The notes below the pieces were generated by a model. The model did not search any database and had not been told where the DNA came from. It worked only from the letters and a program-made list of their open reading frames with translations. A DNA stretch of 64,000 bases from NCBI GenBank assembly GCA_030549175.1, contig JAUKUA010000001.1:806001-870000 (forward strand), in the 5' to 3' direction. Within the stretch, counting starts at the first letter, position 1; the number at the start of each line of letters is the position of its first letter. The position numbers were made by a program, and so were the translations under genes. Shown in pieces: positions 35,633 through 46,818 of the stretch. The DNA is from Lasiosphaeris hirsuta (taxonomy: Eukaryota > Ascomycota > Sordariomycetes > Sordariales > Lasiosphaeriaceae).

Positions 35633-38600
35633 GCTGTGGAGGGTAGATAGATACCTTAAATAGGTGAGACCACGGATTTGCTAAAGTGTACCTGTCTGCT
35701 TGAGAAGTGAATGTCTGCCTGGTCCAACTTTTTGTTTGGTTCTGGATTTTGTCGAGTGACCTAGAACTTGCACAGGGCTACGTTCCCTTTTTAGAGGATC
35801 ACACTGTGCCTCCAGCGCCCAGCCCGTAATTGGAGGGAAGTGATGTTATTGAAGGACGCAACAGTTGCGAGACAACAGCATTGTTGAAATGACGGACAAA
35901 GAGCGATGGACCAGGACAATGCAACAGTAGGGGCGTCTGTCCCTGATGGCCCAACTGAGCAGCCGGAGCTGGGGCGAGCAAGTGCCGACGTTGCGGAACA
36001 AAGAGAGACGCCGTGGGCTGGGCAGACGAGTATGTGTTACGTTGGCAGCCTTAGCAAGACGTTGTCGAAGGGAGCGTAATGTTTGCAAAGGAGACTAAGT
36101 TGTTTTCCGAGCCGGCGGATATTGTGCACATGAGGTTGTCGGTGATAAAGCTGCTGAGGTTGCCAGGTTACCGAGCCGTGGAATCGAGGCTCAAGATGGG
36201 ATGCCTTCCTCCAAAGGCGCGTACGGTAGCGATTTTGAGAGGTTGTTGCGACGGCGACTCGACTCTCGTGCGCGTGGGGAGCAGGCGAATGAAGTGAAGA
36301 TACGGTACGGCTTTTCCGCCTTCGTCGAAACCAAGGGAGAAAGGCGGTATGCGCTGCGGATTCGCAAATCGGAATGCAGAATGGAAAATGAGTGTTAGGT
36401 CATGAAATGTAAAATGACGTCGAGCCACGAAAGGAGTGATGAAAAGAAGCAATGTAAAAGTGAGGCAGGTGCGCGTGCGAAGGTGAAGTGCCCTCTAGGA
36501 AGTGAAGAGAGGCCTCGGGCACCTGAATTGCTAGACAACAACCTGAACGCAGTTTGTCACTCGCAGCTTTGCAGCTCGGCTGCTTGAATAAGGTCGGCAC
36601 CGAAGAAAAAGGATGGTGGCAGAAAGACAGAAGCAAACAATATTTGGAGCGGGCGAAGCAGGATACGATCCAGCCCAAGTAATACTTAAGAGTCCCAACA
36701 ACCCACGCGAACAGACAAGCGGCTCCCTCGATAAGATCATCTCCCCTGGGAACCGTACGACATGGGCGGGGGGGGGAGAGTGGGAAAAAGGGACGCCATC
36801 GTGACATGCCCTTACCCTCGACTCTGGATCGAACGTTGTCCAACCGAGCCGGTGGGAGGAGATCCTAGTCCGCCAAGCAACTCAACTAGGACACACAGGA
36901 CAGCTCGGGCAGCTCAGGCCTGGGCGCTGGCGACATCCTATCATAGCCAGCGGTGCAGGCCGCGGCCAGACTCCGGACTCGTGGCTCGGCAGGGCCGTTT
37001 TTCTTCGGACGAGATCAGGATTTGATTGTCGTGTTCAGGGGAAGCTCACAAGCTCGCTGCAGGCGCGGTGTGCAAGCAAACCATAGGGCGCGGGGTCTTG
37101 GAACTTTGGGCAGTGGATTTCAGATGCTGGTACAGCTGTCTACAATGGCGAGTTTGATTGGCTCGTTGTTTCTTAGGGCGGCTTCTTGGCACTCCCATCC
37201 TGTGGCGTTCGTTTCCCACCAACGCTGCCCAGGCCCTTCACAAGGGAGGGAGCCCCGCTATGGAGGCTCGCAGGCGAAAGTAAGGAGGCCAGTGGCTGAG
37301 ACGTTTGCCGTGGTCCGGTTTGATTCGCTGGCTTGCGGCCCGGATTCCTAACGGGGAAATCCCCACTCTCTCTGGCTTTGCCCCTGCCTTTCGAGCTTGT
37401 CCCTGCCACTCTCATCCTGGAGGTCGGTTGCCAGGAGGCCGTTTGGCAACCAACCTCCACGGTGCCACATGCCCCTTAATCACTACCTTCACGTTCACAT
37501 GCGCATCGCAGCATATATGATGTTATAACCGCGCATTGCAGACGCATTTGAATTCAGTAGACGATATCGAACTGAGCGGACATAAGTCTCGGGTATCGGG
37601 GTAAGATGGCACCATTGACTCATCGATCGATCGCATCATGAGATGCAAGAGAGACGGGACAATCTGGGGGATGCAACAGCAAACGAGTGAGACACGGGCT
37701 GGCTAGAGCTAGGCGCGCCTAGTACATCATTTAAACAAGCTCCGATCATCGACGCCATGCCCTTGGACTCAAGGATACGTCTACACTGCCCTGCCACATA
37801 TAACGAACTCATTGCAAGGCCGCCCGGAGGCCCGAATGTACCTCTCTAGCCTCCTTATGGCCCGCCGAGGCGATCAATGCCTTGGGGTCGACTGGCCGCT
37901 CACAGGGCCGCTCGACCCGCAAACCCGGAACCTCAAAGCTACCTCTTTCGATCGTGATGAAGTGAAACCCGGAGCGAGCCAAGCCAAAGACTACACTTTC
38001 CAGGTAGCATATAGTCGTGCCATCATGATTGAGAGAGATCAGGAAATCATTAAACTGCTGTATAATATACACTGCACCACCAACCTCGGTACCTTGTGCC
38101 GGTTGGTGAATGCATACCCCGGCTGAGTTCGAGGACCCAATGCCCTTCTCGCTCACAAGTCATGGTTACTAGCGGCTATGGGATTCGTACCCTCTTACTC
38201 TCCTTTCCCCTTCTCAAGTGGCTATCTCTGGCATGGGGACACTGTTCATCCATAAAATAAAATAAAGTATGTGTGTAGTATCAACCGCTCCAGGTTGTTA
38301 CACTGAAACGTAGAAGGACAAGTCGCTCACTTGGAGTCCGGCTTTTAGACATGTGAGTAGTTGTTCTGAGATGAAGAGTCCCATGCATTTAATATAACTT
38401 ATCATCCAAATAATGCTCCGTAACAGGGAGAGAGAGCTACTATCCAGATAATTACAGCAATCCTCGTTTCAAAATCCTTTTTTTTTTTTAAAAAAAAAAA
38501 GGAAAAAATGGTGACTTGTTCAAAGAGCTCCTGATCAATAATTCAATGTGGTCAAAGCTCCTTTGTCGTCTCCAAGTCACAGTAGTGGTACTGTGCCAAT

Positions 38601-38776
38601 ACAGTACACCACACAGTACGTCGTGGCCGGCCGGAATTTTCCACGCGGGAATTGAAGGCCATCAATCAGGAATTGAGGACCTGGGACCTGGGCACCTCGC
38701 ATCCGATACCCACGGCGCCAACACGTTGAGAAAACGGCCAGCAGAAGCCCAAGAGCGCCAATTGACGAGCTTCACC
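35633..38776. other. Divergent intergenic region between the ferric reductase and MIC19
   Basis: About 3.1 kb holding two divergent promoters. Close to the right end lies a palindrome of 12 T followed by 11 A flanked by TCC and GGA (38475-38503). Short frames on both strands have no recognisable content. I checked for tRNA- or 5S-like boxes around 36650-36700 and 38090-38180 and found none that fold convincingly. Confidence 0.45.
38475..38503. repeat. A/T palindrome (T12 A11 with TCC/GGA flanks)
   Basis: The sequence reads TCC, twelve T, eleven A, GGA, a nearly perfect 29-bp inverted repeat about 275 bp upstream of the MIC19 start. It could form a hairpin or be a nucleosome-excluding tract in the divergent promoter. 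Its role is unknown, and homopolymer length may vary or be imprecise in the assembly. Confidence 0.8.
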
Positions 38777-39432
38777 ATGGGTTCGAGCGCATCCAAGCCG
38801 TCGGAGTCCAGTTCCCAGGTGTGGAAAGGGTACGTACGTCCGCGTGCAGCAGCAGCCCATTGCCGGCTCTGTCCCGATCCCAAAACACGCCCCGACTGAC
38901 ACAACCCTCCCGATCTACAGAGTCACCCCGACCGGCGCATCCCACGACCTTGTCGCCGCCCTGCAGTCCAGCCCTGAGGTGAGCCGTTGCCCCCCCCTCC
39001 TTCGTTACGCAAAACTAACCCCCACCGCTCCCTCCGCCGCAGACCGACACATCCCGCCAACAAGCATTCGAGCTCGAAGTCCAAGCCCGCGTCGCCGCCG
39101 AGCTCCGCCGCCTCCGCACCGAGGAGGCCGCCGCCCTCAAGGAGGCCCAGGCTAAGCTCTCGGAGCAGGGCGCCGACGAGCCGCAGCAGCAAAAGCAGGC
39201 CGGAGTGACGGCGCACGCCGTGTCCAAGGAGGTCGAGGCGCTCCGCGCCAAGCTCGAGGAGCGCAGGAAGGTGCGCCAGCTGCCCGACAGCGTCGAGGCC
39301 GCGCGCAGCGAGGTGGTGCGCTGCCTGCGCGAACACGACCGGCGGCCGCTCGACTGCTGGCGCGAGGTGGAGCAGTTCAAGGAGGAGGTGCGGAGGTTGG
39401 AGAAGGGCTGGGTTGATAAGGTTGTCAGTTAG
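38777..39432 (+). CDS. MIC19: MICOS complex subunit Mic19 (Aim13 family)
   Basis: Peripheral inner-membrane protein of the mitochondrial contact site and cristae organising system. Three exons, 38777-38829, 38921-38978 and 39043-39432, encode 166 residues. The N terminus MGSSASK is a myristoylation-type sequence typical of this family. The middle (FELEVQARVAAELRRLRTEE onward) is a long charged coiled coil. The C-terminal CHCH-like region carries the CX10C pair in CLREHDRRPLDCW followed by EVEQFKEEVRRLEKGW, the family signature. Both introns are GT-AG. Lies tail to tail with TYW3, 234 bp between stop codons. Confidence 0.93.
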
Positions 39433-39666
39433 AGGGATCGTGGGACATGAGAGGGTATTAGAGGATAGGCTCGGTTTTGCTTCTGCGTTGCCGCCGTTGC
39501 CGCTACGTGGCAGGGCTGGGTAACCAGCTGGGCAGGCTGTGCTGTCAATTGTGTATTATCACCAGGAGCGGGAGCACGGATAAAATCTGTATAGACAAAG
39601 ACAAAGAAGGAATTTGACATTGAGACCCGTGGGCAAGGCCATATTTGATTTTGCTTTATTGTTGTG

Positions 39667-40602
39667 CTAGAGAATTTCCGGTGGCTGTAGGATCGAAGCC
39701 AGGTCGAAGTGGCCATCCTCGGGCGGCTTGCTCTGCTTCTGGAGTTCGTCTCTCCTTTTCAAGCCCTCCTGCCTCTTCCGCTCCCTTCTTGTCTCGGTGT
39801 CTTCCCAATCATTAGCCGCCTTTGGTGCCAGGGCCTTTGTCAAGGCCTCCTGGAACCTGGCTATCCTCTTCTGGTTCTCCGCGAACCGCTCGTTGGCGAT
39901 CCGGACCAGCCTCTCCAGATACGCCGCAGAAACAATGCAGTACCTCTCCCCATCCCCTTCAACCCCAACCAACGACTCGAAAGACAACCCCATAGACCGC
40001 ACCGCTACCATCGGCATGGCCCCATCCTCCGGCCTCCGGCCCAGCAGACTAACAGCCCCTGTCTCCCGGAACCCCGCCTCCATCCCGGCCTGGATCACCA
40101 CCTGCGCATGCTCAAGCGACGCTGTGAGGACATGTAGGATCTACACCTTCGTTAGCCCAGCCCGACCCTCTCCCTCACGTCGCCCCCTACTTGCCATGGG
40201 CTCAAACTTGAAATGAATCAGCCTGCCCCCCTCGACATCCCCCTCCCTCCCCATCCCGAAAACCTCCCTCCCGCCCTCCACCGGCTCATGCGACACAAAC
40301 AACCACTCCCCTCCCCCCTTTCCCCCCATCGCGCTGGCCCTCACATCCTCCTCGCCCTCTTCAGCGTCACTTGTTGGCGTCGTCTTGCGCCCCTCGAGGT
40401 ACACACTCACCCGCCCGGCGCAGCTGCTCGTCGTCACGAGCCCCGCGTGACCGTTGATGGCGTCGATAAGGCCGCGGATGCCGATGTCGACGGAGCCCTT
40501 GGGCGAGGCGTCGGTGTAGGTGGCGGCGGGGAGGGCAAGCTGGGCGAGGATAGCTTCCTTTTTGCGGGCGAAGGAGGGGGGAGGGGTGGGGAGGGATTTC
40601 AT
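39667..40602 (-). CDS. TYW3: tRNA wybutosine-synthesizing protein 3 (TYW3)
   Basis: S-adenosylmethionine-dependent methyltransferase that N4-methylates the wybutosine precursor yW-86 at position 37 of tRNA-Phe. Two exons, 40602-40195 and 40140-39667, encode 293 residues. Diagnostic segments are MKSLPTPPPSFARKKEAIL, GHAGLVTTSSCAGRVSVYLEG (the SSCAGR motif), WLFVSHEP, LIHFKFEPM and, in exon 2, ILHVLTASLEHAQVVIQAGM, GFRETGA and the final VGVEGDGERYCIVSAAYLE block, ending in a charged tail. The intron is unusual: its 5' end is GCAAGT, not GT, and only this GC donor (54-nt intron, 40141-40194) keeps the frame. A variable Glu/Gly-rich insert follows SVYLEGRKTT. Confidence 0.93.
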
Positions 40603-41292
40603 TTTTTTTTTCGGTTTTATGTTGAGTTTCCGTAGATGATGGCTGAAGGTGAAATGTGATGGGGCTGTTATATCATGATCTTTCCGTGGCGCGCTGTTGA
40701 CAAGAGTTGTCGTAGCTTCTGGATGATTCTGAATTCAAGGTCTGGGAAGGCGAGGCTTGGGTTGCTTGAAGTCGTCACGTGTTGCTGTGGCCCGCCGTGA
40801 CTTACAGCTTGAACTTGTTTTGAAGTTGTCGCAATTTAGAGGCGGTAGCTCTACAATAATTGCGGAAGTGTGGTGTTTCACAAGTACAATACTCGGCTCA
40901 ATTCAACAAAATGTATCTCCAGGCACAGCCAATGACACTCAGCTCACCACATCATCACATCATGACGCATAATCAGCTCAAACTGGTAAGACAGTTGTCT
41001 ATTCTTTCCTACACCTCCCCCTATCCCGAGACCGCCGCACTCGGCAAACAGGTATACAATAATATAAACCCAAACATTACGTGCAATACATGGAGGCTGT
41101 CCAGCTGGACCTGCCCACTGCCGCCACCCACTGCCCGAGCCCCTCCTAGTCTACCATGCTTTCATCCCTGTGCTGTATCTGCTGTATTCTTCGCAGGACG
41201 CATTGCAAACCAAATCAACGCCAGGAAGGAAAGAAAAAGAAAGATGCTATAAAATGCGTAATATGCACAACGAAGGAATTAACTGGGCCAAA
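40603..41292. other. Intergenic region upstream of TYW3
   Basis: About 0.7 kb between the 3' end of the palmitoyltransferase gene and TYW3, both on the minus strand. Contains the TYW3 promoter and AT-rich 3' sequence. Nothing else is supported. Confidence 0.5.
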
Positions 41293-43455
41293 CTATACTG
41301 TCGGCACCGAGCTCTTCGCAGCTGTCGCCGCGTTCACTGTGGCCGTACTAGTAGCCCTCAACGCAACCGGCCCCATGAACGCTGCCTGTTGCCCTTGCTG
41401 AGGATTTATTACGGTCCGATTTCCTACATCCTGCATCTCCATACCCTCTTTTGAGTCAGCATGCACAGGCCTTGGCCCGGCGCTGCTTGTCTCCCTCTTC
41501 GTACTCATCCCAAACCGCTGGTCCCCGGGGGCATACCCACCCTTGAACCCGTAGTACGTCGGGGGGCGTGGCCGGCACAGGACGACGAACCAGTTCTTCA
41601 ACCAGCTGCCTTGCGTAAAGGCGCGGTACCGGTCCTTCTTCAGAAATTTGTGTGAGTTGAGGTACTCGCGAGTCGTCTCGCCTCGTGCCATTAGGAAAAT
41701 GTGATACCCCAATAGTGCGGCCGGGTATAGTAGGCCTAGGAACCCAAAAATGACCATGGCGAATGGTACCCTGAAGTGGCTCACGGACTCGCCAAATGAG
41801 AGCTTTTCTTGGTTTGCATAAATGAGTATTTGGGCCAGGCTGGCGCCAGAAAGATAGCCACCCAGGAGAGAGGCCGAAGCAAGGAAAGTGAAAAAGAATC
41901 GATAGTTGCGCCGACCAACACAGTTGTTGATCCACACGCAGTGATGGTCCTGCGTCTCAACGCAGTTGTCACACAACCGGCAGTGGTGTGCCCGTGGGGG
42001 TCGCCATATGTTGCACGTCTTGCAGTACTTGGTCGGCACCTCCATGGCTGCTGTGGACTTTTCTGACGACCTAACCAGGGTCCAGTCGTTAGTTGGGGGC
42101 CCTAGTCGCAAGGGATCCTCGTTCTCATCCGCTGGCGGAAAGCGATGGATATTGCGAGGCAAGATCTGAAACTTGAGGTCAGCGCTTCAGTTCATCATGT
42201 GGTGGTTCCATGCGGTGAAACATACTCCCGGGTCTGAACTTGATGCATGCAGAAACGAAGACATGCAGATGTAAAAAAGGTAGGCGAATGTAATTGGTAT
42301 CGCCGGTGATATGTTAAACCAAATCCACGGAGCCGAAAAGACAAAAAATAGGATTGTGGGTATCACTACAAAAGATGCGGTTGCGATATTGATCGGACGA
42401 TGCTTTGTGTTTTGCAGTCGTCCACCGATGCAGAATACTGTGTTCCCCTCGAAGTACTGATAGTTGTATCCGAGCTTAGACTTCGCCTTTTCCGTTGTGG
42501 ACATGGGCTTGTCGTCCTGGTGCTGGGGCGGCAGCTGTGGTGACGAAGCGACAGACTCCAGTTTCTCTCCGCCTTCGATTTCTCGGTTAGAGCCATCTTG
42601 AGCTGAGCCAGTTCTACCTGGCATGAGGAAGCTAGATCTGAAAGAGCGAGGCGTCCGGACAGGTGAAGGCAGCTCGGTTCCCTTGTAGCGTTTATCAACA
42701 TTAATGGTGAGATTTCTTGGATCCCCAGGCTTCCGTTGTAATGGCCGGACACTGTCTGTTATGCTCGCGGTAGCGTTGTGGCCATGGGTTGGGCTTGTGT
42801 TGGCTGTTATCCGATCCAGAGTCTCCTGTTCCGTTATTTCCGTACCCCGAGAAGGAGGCGGCCGGTTTTCGGACTCGCTGAGGACATGCGCCGCAAGCCG
42901 ACTGCCAGGAGCCGACACCATACTTTGGCGAGCTGTATCGCCACCATCTTCGGGGTTGTCTTGGGTCGACACTTGCGGACGGCCCATCGTTGGCGGCCTT
43001 GAGGCTCCTCGCTGGGCCTGTAGTTTTTGCGAACTCATCGGTCGGAAGAAGGCATGGGACGTGAGCGAAGGAACATGGCTTCGGCTTGTCGCGCTGGGAG
43101 GTCGCTGTCCCAATGCTGAACCGGTGCCACTTCCTGGGGTGCTCACCCGCTTGCCGGAGAGTCCTCGCCTGAGGGGAGGAGCCTGGGACCAAGGCCCTCT
43201 TGAAGACATGCCCGTCCGTGCAGTTCCAGGACGGGACTGGCCATCTGAATAGTAAAATGCGCTCCGCCTCTGGCTTCCGCTGCCTGCTCTTTGCGCCTCC
43301 GAGTCCCCGCCATCGTCGGTCGCAATGTCTGTCATTCGGGAAGATATGATACTCGGCGGGCCGCCAATTTCGGATCGTGGAAACTGAGGAAAGCCGTCGT
43401 CAATGTTTGTGGGAGAGGTCGAGGCGGATCGCGCCGCTTCTTCCGGGGAAGCCAT
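41293..43455 (-). CDS. ERF2: DHHC palmitoyltransferase, Erf2-like
   Basis: Integral membrane protein S-acyltransferase of the ER/Golgi; the yeast orthologue with Shr5 palmitoylates Ras. Two exons, 43455-42226 and 42165-41293, encode 700 residues. The first ~290 residues are Ser/Pro-rich and disordered. Then come EGNTVFCIGGRLQNTKHRPIN, two hydrophobic helices (FVVIPTILFFVFSAP and ITFAYLFYICMSSFL), the DPG motif split by the intron (SDPG / ILPRNIH), the cysteine-rich domain (YCKTCNIWRPPRAHHCRLC) with catalytic DHHC in TQDHHCVWINNCVG, and two further helices. The TTxE-like motif appears as GETTREYLN. The C-terminal tail is Gln/Ala-rich. The spacing is exactly that of Erf2 proteins, with an unusually long N-terminal extension. 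Confidence 0.94.
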
Positions 43456-44645
43456 TTTGGTATCGGGGTTCTCGAGGTTCTAAGTTGTGGTTCGACGCCG
43501 ATCGTGGGTGTGTCCAGTGTTTCAACGCCAGCTGCGACCACACTCTTATGGCATTGCTATGCAGCAACAGCAAAACGGATTGGAGAAGGCGGAGTAAGTA
43601 AAAAGCCGTTGGCTGCGACGGGTAGAAGGAGACTGGAATGGTAGGTGTGGTATCGTGACGGTTCGGTCGAGGTCCGGGCGCGTCACACACGGGCGGGAAC
43701 TGGCACTCGAAATGATGGTACGCTCCACAATGACCTGCAAAGCGCAGCTCTGAGTTCGGTGCCGATGCAGTCGGCGGCGGTGGAGGGGGCAAATGAACGT
43801 TGGGAATTGGAAGACAGGAGAGCGAGAGGAAGCGACACAAGGTCAAGAGAGTGAAGAGAGAGAGGGGGAAAAGGAAGGGCGCGAGAACTTGTGTATCTCT
43901 CTTGTCGTGGGATGAAGCGGAGGCAGGCGATGTGATGCTTTCTTTTGTTCCCTCTCTTTTGCGCCGTCAATCGAGTGCTCTTACTGGGCTGGGCTGGGGC
44001 CGTGTCACCCATGCAGGTGTCTTCATTTCTTTTTCGCAGGTTGCATCACGCTTCGGCCGCCTGGGTATGGGCAGTCCGTTGATCTGTGCTGTGCTGCCTC
44101 AGGTTTCCCCCTGAATCAAGCGCCCTTCTGGGCACTTGGAAGTGGCTGGTTGAGTCTTGAGGCCGGACGACGCTGGTCAGCCTTCAAATATCAAGTTTGC
44201 GCAAACATGCCTTTGAGATAGAAACATTTTGGGACGACAGCGACCATTCTATCAAGTCTTGGACCCCGTGCAAGCATCATGTCAACGTGTCTGGCCTTTA
44301 CAATCCCACACTCATCCCTCGAGCTGTAGGTACCCCTGGCGCGGACATCCTCCAGCAGCCGCTGAAATGACGATGGTGCACGTCGCAAAGCCGTCTTTCG
44401 GACAGGTGGCCGACAGCTGTTACCGGCTGGACACCTGACCCGTCCAAGTTTCAATTGGCCAATGCCAGGCTGGCACTCGGCGAACCTTACATAAGGCACG
44501 CCAAGCATTGGAGCTTCCGTCCTTGACGAAATCATACGAGAGCACCTCGAAGCTGAACTTTTCGTGATCATTGAAGCTCGCTGCCCCGACCTGCACTTCG
44601 CGCCCACGAACCCATACGCCCGCCGACACATACGGAACTGCTGCA
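43456..44645. other. Divergent promoter region
   Basis: About 1.2 kb between the palmitoyltransferase gene (minus) and the small mitochondrial-protein gene (plus). The left part is CT-rich on the minus strand, as expected of a leader. Open frames such as minus 43400-43846 overlap the start region and lack protein-like composition. No RNA gene or repeat. Confidence 0.5.
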
Positions 44646-45321
44646 ATGGCCTCCTTCGTTGCCCGCCGGGCTTTCTCCACCACCGCCCGTCGGCTCGCGA
44701 CCGGTGAGGAAGCACTGAAGTCCGAGACCAAGAAGAATCCCGAGATCGCGGTGCGTGATATCTAGACTCCCCGCCAACCTCCCGGCCTTCCGGCCTACGG
44801 ACCCCCTGGGCCGCCGTGGCCGAAATATATGGAGCTAGCCTGCTTGGGGTAGAGAACTGACCGGTGTCTTTGGGGTTGTTAGGTCTTGGGCGGTGTCATG
44901 GTTTGCGCCCTGGCTGGTGCTGGTTTCTACTTTGGTCAGTACCTACACCCACCCACCCTTTGCTATGGTACCTGGACGTATGCATCTTCAAAATACTAAC
45001 ACTATAAACAGGCCGGTCGCCGACCGGGGCTACGTCTGAGACCCATGTGGCCATTGCCAAGGACAGCATGCCGTGGGAAACGCAATCCGGCGAAGGCAAA
45101 TACCAGTATCACCCCGGTGGCGATGCCAATGCTGCTCCCAAGGATGCTCCCAGCGCCGTCAACGTTGTTGTTGTGCCCGACGTCAGCCTTCCCAAGGTAC
45201 GTTCCAGCTCAAAGGCTTTTCTGGGTCTATGCCAGACATGCAACAAGTGAGATGTGCCAGCTAACATATTCCTCAGGATCTTCACGAGAAGTGGAACAAG
45301 TGGGGCAAGGATGGTTACTAG
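44646..45321 (+). CDS. Small mitochondrial single-pass membrane protein, function unknown
   Basis: Four exons, 44646-44750, 44883-44934, 45012-45196 and 45277-45321, give 128 residues. The N terminus MASFVARRAFSTTARRLATG is a textbook mitochondrial presequence (Arg, Ser, Thr rich, no acids). One hydrophobic segment follows at about 36-53 (VLGGVMVCALAGAGFYFG). The soluble remainder has a Trp-containing segment (DSMPWETQSGEGKYQYHP) and a highly charged C terminus ending DLHEKWNKWGKDGY. The single-helix layout resembles accessory subunits of inner-membrane complexes, but I do not recognise the family and do not assign a role. All introns are GT-AG and phases are consistent. Confidence 0.82.
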
Positions 45322-45808
45322 ATTGCTTTTCGATACATGATAGACGGTGCGGGCTGGTATGGCGGCATTGTGAAGTGGCACTTGTAAATAAGTTGGCTTG
45401 GGAAGCAGTGGCAGCAACAATCCACCATAGAAGCTTGTATTATTCCTGGAACCTCCAAGCCTGCACCATGTAACATGCCACTGCAGATATCGTGTAGGAC
45501 TTTGGTCTTATGCATCCCGGTTCATAAGTCACAACTTGCTACACATGTACGCCAGCACAAATGGCTGCATCCCCGGTACGAAGACCGCATGATGAACGGC
45601 AAGAGACAAAGTCACCCAGAGAACCCGTGGTATAAACCATGTTAAGCACCCTATGCGCAAGCAAACTGCCACGACACTTCCAGCCCTGCTCTCACAGTCT
45701 AACGCCAAAGAAATGCAAAGTAAAGTCAATCCGCTATCGCAACCCCCGAGTAAGGCCCATGGAAGGCGCATAGCATCAAAACAAAGCCAGATATACAGCT
45801 CGCACAGA
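45322..45808. other. Convergent intergenic region
   Basis: About 0.5 kb between the 3' ends of the mitochondrial-protein gene and NC2-beta. Expected to hold two 3' untranslated regions. No further feature seen. Confidence 0.5.
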
Positions 45809-46818
45809 CTATGTGTGTCTCGCCGCAGCCGCGGCGAACTGTTCTGCCTGCAGCCGCTCGAGCTCCTCCAGCGTCATGCCGCTCTGCTCGAATTTGTTTG
45901 CTTTCTTCTCACGACCCTGGTTGGCATATTAGTTGTGTGGACAGAGAGAGGTGGACAAGAATGATGTAATTACACTTGCCTTTTGGACTTCCTTGTGCTC
46001 AGCAGCAGCCTCCATTACGGCTGGGACGTAGTCTGCGAAGCCGAGCTGCTCGAGCGCCTTTGTGATGTGATCACAGGCGATGGTCTTCTTGGCTTCTTTC
46101 TCGGATATCTCGTTGGCCTCGGATGAGATGAGCGTAATAAACTCAACGCAGCACTCAATCAAGAGATCTCTAGCCTCCTTAGAGAAAGCTATTCCTGTGG
46201 ATGATGGGAGGATCTCGCTGACAATCTTTTGCACCGTGGCTAGACGTAGGTTAGAATACATTGTACAAGAGCTGCCGTTGAAGAAGTTATATACCTTTAG
46301 GCAGAGACAAATCGTCGTTGGCTGCGACTTTTGTTAGCAGGTAGTTCCACAATGTCCAGCAACTTTGTAAAATCAAGGCGAGAGAGGAATACAAGACGGG
46401 TTGTCAAAACTCTTCCAGTTACGGGTGCTGGCCGGAAGTCTGTGGGGCATTATGAATGCTATGATAGCCAACACTGATATCGAAAAAGGTATTATTTCTC
46501 TCAAGAGCTCATAGAGCTATGGCCTTTGGTGTCTTTGAGTTCGCGATGCTGCATCGTGTGTGGGAAGGCTTTGGCATTATGGAGTTTTTATTCTCCTCTT
46601 GCCATCTTGAGCCCTTTCACAGACGGCGTGCCTGACCATTGTCCCATTCACTTGACCAGTCGGCCACCAGGCAGAGTAGTTGCCCTGCACCAGTGTAATG
46701 AAAACGCACAAACACCCGGTGCTTGTGCATCACTCACTGCGGAAACCAACCCAAAGACAAGAAAGTGCATTAAAAAAAATGAAACAGCCAACTAACCTCC
46801 AAACTCGTGATCGGACAT
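45809..46818 (-). CDS. NCB2: Negative cofactor 2 beta (NC2-beta / Dr1)
   Basis: Histone-fold subunit that with NC2-alpha binds TBP on promoters and controls RNA polymerase II preinitiation complex formation. Four exons, 46818-46797 (22 nt), 46321-46295 (27 nt), 46239-45980 and 45916-45809, encode 138 residues. The protein starts MSDHEFGANDDLSLPKATVQ and continues through the histone fold (KIVSEILPSSTGIAFSKEAR, CCVEFITLISSEANEI, KKTIACDHITKALEQLGF). The conserved tail is EVQKGREKKANKFEQSG then MTLEELERLQAEQFAAAA. The last intron starts with GCAAGT: with a GC donor the QK/GREKK junction is in frame, whereas the nearby GTGTAA runs into a stop. The two tiny first exons make the N terminus easy to miss. 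Confidence 0.93.

Noticed and set aside
38090..38180. Possible tRNA-like boxes (GAGTTCGAGGACC and neighbours)
   Set aside because: No cloverleaf could be drawn: A-box spacing and the acceptor stem fail.
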